Shown here: in pieces, positions 1 to 5,102 of the stretch | Layout of the letters: each line of letters begins with the position of its first letter | Numbering within the stretch: the stretch's first letter is position 1 | Notes under the pieces: generated by a model | Told to the model about the DNA's origin: nothing | Database searches by the model: none | Seen by the model: the letters and a program-made list of their open reading frames with translations, nothing else | Assembly (NCBI GenBank): GCA_024679635.1 | Contig: JAIBDA010000097.1 | Coordinates: 1 to 5,102 of the forward strand | Reading direction: 5' to 3' | Origin: Amphritea sp. | Lineage (GTDB): Bacteria; Pseudomonadota; Gammaproteobacteria; Pseudomonadales; Nitrincolaceae | Length of the DNA stretch: 5,102 nt | Position numbers and translations under genes: made by a program

Positions 1-716
1 CCAGCCTCCAACCCGGACTGCTGATGAATTATGTTACTAAGATCATTACCTCCAAACGCCTGCTCCCGGTCATATACAATCTTACCGTTTTTAAAGACAT
101 TCAAGGTTAGAGTTGAAGCGCCAATATCTACCAGGCCTATTAATTGATCATCCACTTCATCCGCATTAACCAGCAGAGAAACTACGCGTTCAGTTGCAAA
201 ACGGTCGACATCAATAACTTCGCACTTTACACCGCTGCTATTGATAGCATCTTCACGCATCTCAACATCATCACGACGGCAGGCTACCAAAAGGATCTCA
301 TCAAACCCCTGACCCCCTTCAACCGGGCCCAAAACCTCGAAATCCAGTGCTATTTCATTGAGGGGGTAGGGAATAAAGCGATCAGCTTCAAGCTTGACCT
401 GTTCTTCTAGTTCAAACTCGGAAAAAGCATTGCTCAACTGAATATTCTTAGCAATAACCGCAGAAGAGGGAACTGCAGCAACGCAGTTAGTAAGACCACC
501 GCCACAGAGTTTCACGCCTGCATCGATAGCTTCAGATACCTGACCAACATCCTGAATACTATTTTCTATGACAGCTGAAGCTGGCAAGGGCACAATCGCA
601 TATGAATCCAAACGAAGCGACTCACCACGCTTAGACAGCGCCACCAATTTCACCGAAGAGGAGCCGATATCTATACCGACCCATCCTTTTTCCTTTTTGT
701 TAAGAAAGCTGAGCAC
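1..716 (-). CDS. pilM: Type IV pilus assembly protein PilM, 5' part (3' end outside window)
   Basis: PilM is a cytoplasmic actin-like ATP-binding protein that binds the N-terminus of the inner-membrane protein PilN and links the PilNOP alignment complex to the pilus motors. The 238 visible residues begin MLSFLNKKEKGWVGIDIGSS. Residues 14-24 (GIDIGSSSVKL) are the actin-fold phosphate-1 loop, and residues 196-208 (VDIGASTLTLNVF) are the phosphate-2 loop, followed by FGG at 221-223. The block EADRFIPYPLNEIALDFEV (110-128) is typical of PilM. The family is usually about 350 residues, so roughly the last third is missing at the window edge. The start is taken as GTG at 716-714: an in-frame TAA lies five codons upstream (731-729), no in-frame ATG or TTG lies between, and AAGGA sits 9 bases before GTG. 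It is divergent from the PBP1a gene, as in Pseudomonas, where pilM heads pilMNOPQ. Identity is certain on family grounds; the downstream pil genes are inferred. Confidence 0.95.
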   Translation of the reverse strand, partial: MLSFLNKKEKGWVGIDIGSSSVKLVALSKRGESLRLDSYAIVPLPASAVIENSIQDVGQVSEAIDAGVKLCGGGLTNCVAAVPSSAVIAKNIQLSNAFSEFELEEQVKLEADRFIPYPLNEIALDFEVLGPVEGGQGFDEILLVACRRDDVEMREDAINSSGVKCEVIDVDRFATERVVSLLVNADEVDDQLIGLVDIGASTLTLNVFKNGKIVYDREQAFGGNDLSNIIHQQSGLEA

Positions 717-725
717 AATGATTTG

Positions 726-730
726 TCCTT
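726..730 (-). promoter_or_regulatory. Ribosome binding site of pilM
   Basis: On the minus strand AAGGA lies 9 bases before the GTG at 716. It supports GTG as the start. An ATT codon immediately upstream (719-717) is 6 bases from the site and is a far less likely start. Confidence 0.7.
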
Positions 731-753
731 AAAATATTCCGCATATACCAAGC

Positions 754-781
754 ATTAATGACTCTAACCCGGTTTTATCAA
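754..781 (-). promoter_or_regulatory. Candidate sigma-70 promoter for pilM
   Basis: Read on the minus strand, TTGATA (781-776; 5 of 6 matches to TTGACA) is separated by 16 bases from ATTAAT (759-754; 4 of 6 matches to TATAAT). Transcription would start near 747, giving a leader of about 30 bases that contains the AAGGA site. The match is by eye only. It is the best pair I see in this direction. Confidence 0.45.
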
Positions 782-789
782 AAATTAAA

Positions 790-806
790 CCACTGTTTAC
801 TAGTGG
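790..806. repeat. Inverted repeat in the pilM/mrcA control region
   Basis: CCACT (790-794) and AGTGG (802-806) form a perfect 5-base inverted repeat around a 7-base centre. It lies between the two divergent promoters and overlaps the proposed -35 of the PBP1a promoter, where a regulator could act. Arms this short also arise by chance in an AT-rich spacer, and I do not recognise a known operator. Confidence 0.3.
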
Positions 807-830
807 CTAACACTTTCTTACAGATATAAT
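803..830 (+). promoter_or_regulatory. Candidate sigma-70 promoter for mrcA
   Basis: A perfect -10 box TATAAT lies at 825-830, inside an 11-base palindrome GATATAATATC (823-833). The best -35 at legal spacing is GTGGCT (803-808; 3 of 6 matches, 16-base spacer), so this half is weak and may depend on an activator. The expected start of transcription is about 837, some 32 bases before the PBP1a ATG. Confidence 0.5.
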
Positions 831-839
831 ATCTCGGCC

Positions 840-872
840 ATGAAAAAATTAACTTTAAATAACTTAACATGA
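840..872 (+). CDS. Possible 10-codon leader ORF overlapping the mrcA start
   Basis: ATG at 840-842 opens a frame encoding MKKLTLNNLT and ending in TGA at 870-872. This TGA shares bases with the PBP1a ATG (869-871) in an ATGA overlap, the arrangement typical of translational coupling. The mini-ORF has no Shine-Dalgarno sequence. With the TATAAT box at 825-830, its ATG would lie within about 0-4 bases of the mRNA 5' end, so it would be leaderless or nearly so. No regulatory run of a single amino acid is present, so classic attenuation is not suggested. A chance ORF of this length is quite possible; the overlap and the lack of any other initiation signal for PBP1a are the only reasons to list it. 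Confidence 0.25.
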   Translation: MKKLTLNNLT

Positions 873-3370
873 AAACACTGACATCGTTACTAAAGCTTAG
901 CCTCAAACTCACCATACTGGGCTGCTTTCTAGGTGGAGCGGCTCTTGCTTCTGCGTATTTTTATTACGCACCCAAGCTTCCCGATGTCGATACTCTGCGT
1001 GAAATTCAACTTCAGACACCGCTTCGCATCTATTCAGAAGACAACAAACTCATCTCTGAATTTGGCGAGAAGCGTCGCACTCCAATCAATTTTGACCAGA
1101 TCCCTCAAAACTATATTAACGCCCTATTGGCTGCCGAAGATCGTAACTTCTTTGAACACATCGGCATAGACATCAAAGGCTTGTTTCGAGCGGTATATCA
1201 GCTCGTTAGCTCCGGCAAAATACAAAGCGGCGGAAGCACCATAACAATGCAGGTCGCAAAAAACTACTTCCTCACTAGAGAGCGCTCTTTTGTCCGTAAA
1301 TTCAATGAGATACTACTATCCCTTAGAATTGAACAAGAGCTTTCCAAAGAGGAAATTTTTGAGCTCTACATTAACAAAATTTACCTCGGACACCGCTCCT
1401 ATGGAATCCAGGCTGCTGCCAACATCTATTACGGCAAAAACATAGATCAGCTAAGCCTGGCCCAGCAGGCCATGATAGCAGGATTACCTAAAGCACCATC
1501 CGCATACAACCCAATTACCAACCCAAGCCGAGCACTCGAACGCCGAAACTGGATACTTAAGCGGATGCACAGCCTCAGTTTCATTAACGATGAAGACTAT
1601 ACCGCAGCAAAAAGCGAATCCGTGACTGCAGAGTACCACGGTACCCAAATTGAGCTATATGCCCCCTATGTTGCTGAAATGATTCGCAATGAGCTATATC
1701 AACATTTTGGCGAGACATTATATTCTGACGGATTTCGTGTATATACCACTCTGAACAGTGACATGCAGGCAGCTGCAAACCGAGCTGTTGAAAATGGGCT
1801 TCTTGCATACACTGAAAGACACGGATATTACGGCCCTGAAACATCCGCAGCCATGACATCATTTGCCGAAGCAGATATCACCGCCTTCCTGAATAAACAG
1901 CGCACATACGGCTCACTAATCCCTGCAATCATCACTAAAACTGAAGAGCAGCAAGCAAATCTTTATATTAAAGGCTATGGCACAGCGACGCTGGCATGGG
2001 AAAACATAGAGTGGGCCCGGGAATACAAAGGCCCCAATAGATTAGGCAAAAAACTCAAACAAGCGGACGACGTCCTGACTCCAGGTGATCTAATAAGAGT
2101 TCGCCTTATCGGGGAAAACAACTGGCGCTTATCCCAAATTCCCCGGGCACAAGGAGCTTTCGCTGCTCTATCGCCAAAAGACGGCGCTTTAAAAGCACTC
2201 GTGGGTGGGTTTAATTTCACCCATAACAAATTTAACCGAGCCACCCAGGCAAGACGCCAACCCGGCTCCAATCTCAAGCCTTTTATCTACGCATCAGCAC
2301 TAGAGCAAGGATATACTCCCGCAACTATAATCAACGATGCACCGGTGGTTTTTCATGACAGCAACCTGGAGTCCAACTGGAGGCCTGAAAACTACAGTAA
2401 GAAATTTTACGGCCCTACACGACTCAGAGAAGCGCTTTATAAATCCAGAAACCTTGTTTCCATCCGCATTCTCCGCTCTATCGGAATAGACACAGCCACT
2501 GAGTTCTTAACCCGGTTTGGCTTCGACAAAGACTACTTGCCAAACAACCTGTCGCTATCACTTGGAACCGCCGACATAACGCCACTGGAGTTAGTAACAG
2601 GATATGCCGGACTAGCAAATCAGGGATTTAAAGTCAGCCCGTATTTTATCAGTCATATCGAGGATTCCGATGGCAACCCTCTCTATCGGGCAAAACCAAC
2701 CACTGTCTGCCCTGAGTGCACCTATATTGCTGATATTACAGAACCCGCCAGTGAATTCAGCCTCATTCAAACAAAACCAATACCTGCCACTGAACCTAAT
2801 ACAGCTTCCACTATTGCCACTCCGATGCCTGCGTCTAAACCAGCATTACCTGAAGGACAGCAGATCACAAATCTACCTGTCGCCACACGCACTATGGAAC
2901 CGCAAACTGCCTACATGATCTACAACATCATGCAGGACGTTATCACCCGTGGTACAGGACGCAGAGCACTTGCTTTAAAACGGTCTGATCTTGCCGGTAA
3001 AACAGGCACAACTAACGATCAGAAGGACGCATGGTTCTCAGGCTTTAACAGTGACGTAGTCGCCACCGCCTGGGTTGGTTTTGATCAGCCATCGACCCTG
3101 GGACGTAGCGAGTTTGGCGGAACCGCCGCACTGCCAATATGGATAGATTTCATGAAGACAGCCCTGAGCAACAGCCCTGACCAATCCGCTCCGCAACCCG
3201 ATGGAATGGTCAGTATCAGAATCGACCCTAAAACCGGCCTGCTCGCCTACCCCGGACAGGAAGACGCAATGTTTGAGGTATTCCCCGAGCAACTTGCGCC
3301 ACAAGAGATCGCGCTCAACCCGAACCAGAAAAACACAACCGGTAGCGCTCAAGCTGAAGATATATTCTAA
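869..3370 (+). CDS. mrcA: Penicillin-binding protein 1A, bifunctional transglycosylase/transpeptidase
   Basis: PBP1a (also named ponA) polymerises lipid II into glycan strands and cross-links the peptides at the outer face of the inner membrane. The protein has 833 residues, near the usual 820-850. A short cytoplasmic start and one membrane segment (about 10-33) lead to the GT51 domain (about 55-230), with catalytic Glu90 in AAEDRNF, the GGSTITMQ block (121-128) and a second conserved Glu147 in RKFNE. An OB-like domain (about 318-425) follows. The transpeptidase (about 428-765) has Ser467 in SNLK (467-470), SRN (526-528) and KTG (711-713). A Pro/Thr/Ala-rich linker with CPEC (614-617) interrupts it at about 608-675. 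It ends AEDIF, much like the AQELF end of E. coli PBP1a. ATG at 869 is chosen because an in-frame TAA (860-862) blocks extension and the membrane segment follows directly. No Shine-Dalgarno sequence precedes it; the leader is almost pure A/T. It is divergent from pilM and convergent with the malic enzyme gene. Confidence 0.97.
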   Translation: MKTLTSLLKLSLKLTILGCFLGGAALASAYFYYAPKLPDVDTLREIQLQTPLRIYSEDNKLISEFGEKRRTPINFDQIPQNYINALLAAEDRNFFEHIGIDIKGLFRAVYQLVSSGKIQSGGSTITMQVAKNYFLTRERSFVRKFNEILLSLRIEQELSKEEIFELYINKIYLGHRSYGIQAAANIYYGKNIDQLSLAQQAMIAGLPKAPSAYNPITNPSRALERRNWILKRMHSLSFINDEDYTAAKSESVTAEYHGTQIELYAPYVAEMIRNELYQHFGETLYSDGFRVYTTLNSDMQAAANRAVENGLLAYTERHGYYGPETSAAMTSFAEADITAFLNKQRTYGSLIPAIITKTEEQQANLYIKGYGTATLAWENIEWAREYKGPNRLGKKLKQADDVLTPGDLIRVRLIGENNWRLSQIPRAQGAFAALSPKDGALKALVGGFNFTHNKFNRATQARRQPGSNLKPFIYASALEQGYTPATIINDAPVVFHDSNLESNWRPENYSKKFYGPTRLREALYKSRNLVSIRILRSIGIDTATEFLTRFGFDKDYLPNNLSLSLGTADITPLELVTGYAGLANQGFKVSPYFISHIEDSDGNPLYRAKPTTVCPECTYIADITEPASEFSLIQTKPIPATEPNTASTIATPMPASKPALPEGQQITNLPVATRTMEPQTAYMIYNIMQDVITRGTGRRALALKRSDLAGKTGTTNDQKDAWFSGFNSDVVATAWVGFDQPSTLGRSEFGGTAALPIWIDFMKTALSNSPDQSAPQPDGMVSIRIDPKTGLLAYPGQEDAMFEVFPEQLAPQEIALNPNQKNTTGSAQAEDIF

Positions 3371-3399
3371 GTCGCTCTACAGACAGAAATATCAGACAC

Positions 3400-3429
3400 A
3401 AAAAAACCCGGCCTTGGCCGGGTTTTTTT
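3400..3429. terminator. Bidirectional rho-independent terminator between mrcA and malic enzyme
   Basis: Seven A residues (3400-3406), CCCGGCC (3407-3413), TT, GGCCGGG (3416-3422) and seven T residues (3423-3429) form a fully symmetric GC-rich hairpin, probably closed as a CUUG tetraloop on the plus-strand RNA. The T run follows the stem on both strands. It therefore ends both genes, 29 bases after the mrcA stop and 11 bases after the malic enzyme stop. Confidence 0.93.
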
Positions 3430-3440
3430 ATGCAGAGAGC

Positions 3441-4712
3441 TTACTTATTCAGCAATGCATCTACAGTAGTCAGCGGGTAGTGATCCGGCAGCGGCAAACG
3501 CGCCACACCAGAATCAATGGCAGCACGAGCTACCGCTTCTGAAACAGCACCCAGCAGACGAGAGTCAGTCGGCTTAGGAATAATATACTGAGGACCGAAC
3601 TCCAGAGAATCCAGTTCATAGGCATCCAGTACTTCCTGAGGAACAGGTTCCTTAGCCAACTCAGCCAAAGCAAGAACGGCTGCTGCTTTCATCTCTTCGT
3701 TAATGGCGGACGCACGAACATCCAGCGCTCCACGGAAGATGAACGGGAAGCCAAGCACGTTATTCACCTGATTAGGATAGTCTGAACGACCTGTCGCCAT
3801 GATCACATCATCACGAACAGAATGCGCCAGTTCTGGCTTAATTTCTGGATCAGGGTTAGCACAAGCAAATACCACTGGAGCAGAGGCCATCTTAGCCAGC
3901 TGATCACTACTCAGCAGATTAGGACCGGACAGGCCAACAAACACATCAGCTCCGTCAATCGCATCATCCAGCGTCCGCTTATCCGTTTCAGAAGCAAAGG
4001 CTGCTTTCTCAGGCGTCAGGTTTTCACGTCCAGAATGTATAACACCGGTACGGTCGATCATGTAGATATTTTCGACTTTCGCACCCATATTGACCAGAAG
4101 CGTCATACACGCATTAGCTGCAGCGCCTGCACCCAGACAAACAATCTTAGCTGTTTCGAGCTTTTTGCCAGCGATTTCCAGTGCGTTAATCATACCCGCC
4201 GCCGTTACAATCGCAGTACCGTGCTGATCGTCATGGAATACAGGAATATTGCATCGTTCGATCAGTGCGCGCTCTACTTCAAAACACTCTGGCGCCTTGA
4301 TATCTTCCAGATTAATTCCACCAAAAGTGTCAGCAATACGCGCAATAGTATCTATCAGCGCTTGCGGGCTTTCAGAATCAACTTCGATATCAATAGAGTC
4401 TACACCGGCGAAACGCTTAAATAACAGCGACTTACCTTCCATAACAGGCTTGGATGCCAAAGGTCCCAGATCACCCAGACCCAGAATCGCAGTACCGTTA
4501 GTAATAACAGCTACCAGATTACCTTTACCAGTATAGCGATATGCATCGTCAGGATTGGCTGCGATAGCACGTACAGGCTCAGCTACACCAGGACTATATG
4601 CCAGAGCCAGATCACGAGCAGACTCAGCAGGAGTGGTAAGTTCAACACTAATCTTACCTGGGCGAGGAAACTCGTGATAATCGAGTGCAGCTTGTTTCAT
4701 ATCTTCAGACAT
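3441..4712 (-). CDS. maeB: Malic enzyme, short form (oxaloacetate-decarboxylating malate dehydrogenase)
   Basis: This cytoplasmic enzyme oxidises and decarboxylates malate to pyruvate and CO2 while reducing NAD(P)+, supplying pyruvate and often NADPH. The protein has 423 residues. The malic N-terminal domain (about 15-160) carries Tyr39 in LAYSPGVAEP, Lys94 in MEGK and metal-binding Glu136-Asp137 in NLEDIKAPE. Asp162 in FHDDQHGTA (159-167) is a further metal ligand. The NAD(P)-binding domain has the GAGAAA loop (194-199), with Asp220 at the end of the next strand. NPDPE (286-290) and ATGRSDYPNQ (306-315) are family signatures. The protein stops after the NAD(P) domain and lacks the phosphotransacetylase domain of enterobacterial MaeB (about 760 residues). 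The start is ATG at 4712-4710 (MSEDMKQ), with GGAA 8 bases upstream and agreement with the family N-terminus. An in-frame ATG 23 codons earlier (4781) gives an extension unlike the family. Cofactor preference cannot be read safely: homologues I recall are called NADP-dependent, but Asp220 could also fit NAD. Confidence 0.95.
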   Translation of the reverse strand: MSEDMKQAALDYHEFPRPGKISVELTTPAESARDLALAYSPGVAEPVRAIAANPDDAYRYTGKGNLVAVITNGTAILGLGDLGPLASKPVMEGKSLLFKRFAGVDSIDIEVDSESPQALIDTIARIADTFGGINLEDIKAPECFEVERALIERCNIPVFHDDQHGTAIVTAAGMINALEIAGKKLETAKIVCLGAGAAANACMTLLVNMGAKVENIYMIDRTGVIHSGRENLTPEKAAFASETDKRTLDDAIDGADVFVGLSGPNLLSSDQLAKMASAPVVFACANPDPEIKPELAHSVRDDVIMATGRSDYPNQVNNVLGFPFIFRGALDVRASAINEEMKAAAVLALAELAKEPVPQEVLDAYELDSLEFGPQYIIPKPTDSRLLGAVSEAVARAAIDSGVARLPLPDHYPLTTVDALLNK

Positions 4713-4940
4713 TGTCGCGGTTCCAATGTTGTTATAAAAATTCGGAGAAGGAATGATATAGAAAAGAACCCTGCCTCTCAACTGACAAAACAGCCTATAT
4801 CTCTGAAATTTTCCCGATAATCAGTGTATTTTCTACTACTTTTGACGGAGTAAACAGAATTTACAGAAGAGCAACGCCCTATTTCCAGAGAATTTAACCA
4901 GTTATGCCAAAGTTTAATGCAAATAGACCTGTATTCCCCA
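4713..4940. other. Intergenic leader/promoter region of maeB
   Basis: These 228 bases separate the rpmE terminator from maeB and hold no gene I can support. They must contain the maeB promoter, because the terminator upstream blocks read-through. The best -35-like element on the minus strand is TTGTCA (4788-4783), but the -10 at 17 bases is poor (TTTTCT, 4765-4760) and the better TATATC (4760-4755) is too far at 22 bases. Small inverted repeats are present: GTAAA/TTTAC (4850-4854 and 4860-4864), and CTCTGAAAT (4801-4809) against ATTTCCAGAG (4881-4890), which pair with one bulged base. Confidence 0.5.
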
Positions 4941-4975
4941 AAAACAAAAAAGGCACCCCGAAGGGTGCCTTTTTC
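4941..4975 (-). terminator. Rho-independent terminator of rpmE
   Basis: On the minus strand AGGCACCC, loop TTCG and GGGTGCCT form a perfect 8-base-pair stem (4970-4951), followed by a run of T residues (4950-4946, then G, then four more T). The C(UUCG)G closure is the exceptionally stable tetraloop common in bacterial terminators. It lies 17 bases beyond the rpmE stop. A run of A residues precedes the stem, so some activity in the opposite direction is possible, although no plus-strand gene needs it. Confidence 0.93.
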
Positions 4976-4991
4976 AAAAATACGGGTTCGT

Positions 4992-5102
4992 TTACTTAGC
5001 GAGACCACGACCACCGAAACGCTTGTTAAAGCGATCAACACGACCACCAGTAGTAGCATCTTTCTGCTTACCAGTGTAGAACGGGTGGCACTGGCTACAT
5101 AC
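4992..5102 (-). CDS. rpmE: 50S ribosomal protein L31, 3' part (5' end outside window)
   Basis: L31 is a small protein of the large ribosomal subunit that bridges to the small subunit. The last 36 residues are visible, beginning [13 protein letters not shown] and ending GGRGLAK. VCSQC contains the second half of the zinc site (Cys2 and Cys5 here, equivalent to Cys37 and Cys40 of E. coli L31), so this looks like the zinc-containing RpmE type. The first Cys pair lies outside the window and cannot be checked. The [11 protein letters not shown] block is nearly invariant in the family. About half of the usual 70 residues are missing at the window edge. It has its own terminator and is transcribed in the same direction as maeB, but separately. 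Confidence 0.96.
   Translation of the reverse strand, partial: VCSQCHPFYTGKQKDATTGGRVDRFNKRFGGRGLAK

Noticed and set aside
144..410. Plus-strand frame of 88 codons opposite pilM
   Set aside because: It lies wholly antisense to clearly coding pilM sequence, has no ribosome binding site and no recognisable motif.
923..928. Lipobox-like ILGC at residues 16-19 of PBP1a, suggesting a lipoprotein
   Set aside because: Class A PBPs are anchored by an uncleaved membrane segment. The Cys lies within that segment, and the -2 and -3 residues fit the lipobox poorly.
3822..4424. Plus-strand frame of 200 codons opposite the malic enzyme gene
   Set aside because: It is a long antisense shadow of a well-conserved gene. 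The translation is rich in Arg, Ser and Thr with no family features, and no promoter or ribosome binding site precedes it.
3441..4712. Possible truncation of a full-length MaeB with a phosphotransacetylase domain
   Set aside because: The protein ends naturally after the NAD(P)-binding domain with a family-typical C-terminus, and a terminator follows at once. The short form is common in Pseudomonas-like bacteria, so it is not a broken gene.
4713..4781. A 23-codon N-terminal extension of malic enzyme from the ATG at 4781
   Set aside because: The extension is unlike the family, whose members begin close to MSEDMKQ. The ATG at 4712 has a GGAA site at suitable spacing.
4778..5059. Minus-strand frame of 93 codons with a hydrophobic N-terminal stretch resembling a small membrane protein
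   Set aside because: Its first part is an out-of-frame reading of rpmE, and the rest runs through the rpmE terminator hairpin and the spacer. It has no family resemblance.

Overview
The window reads as an ordinary chromosomal stretch from a gammaproteobacterium. The proteins most resemble those of the Pseudomonas / Oceanospirillales group, from memory of the family sequences; no search was run. The gene order rpmE, malic enzyme, PBP1a, pilM, with PBP1a divergent from pilM, is the order I recall around this locus in Pseudomonas. Base composition is moderate and looks even across the genes. I see no mobile element, CRISPR array, tRNA, rRNA or sign of horizontal transfer.

Layout from left to right. 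Positions 1-716 (minus) hold the first 238 codons of pilM, the actin-like cytoplasmic protein of the type IV pilus alignment complex; its 3' end lies outside the window. It starts with GTG behind a clear AAGGA ribosome binding site. Positions 717-868 are a divergent control region with a plausible promoter facing each way and a small inverted repeat. Positions 869-3370 (plus) hold a complete class A penicillin-binding protein 1a (mrcA/ponA). Just before it is a 10-codon reading frame (840-872) whose TGA overlaps the PBP1a ATG, next to a perfect TATAAT box. A symmetric terminator at 3400-3429 serves PBP1a and the convergent malic enzyme gene (3441-4712, minus), which encodes the short form without a phosphotransacetylase domain. 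Positions 4713-4940 form a 228-base leader/promoter region with no convincing gene. A strong UUCG-type terminator at 4941-4975 (minus) closes rpmE, whose last 36 codons occupy 4992-5102.

The genes do separate housekeeping jobs: cell wall synthesis (PBP1a), pilus machinery (PilM), carbon flow from malate to pyruvate (malic enzyme) and translation (L31). I found no new system. The most unusual point is how PBP1a translation starts: there is no Shine-Dalgarno sequence, and a nearly leaderless mini-ORF abuts its start codon.
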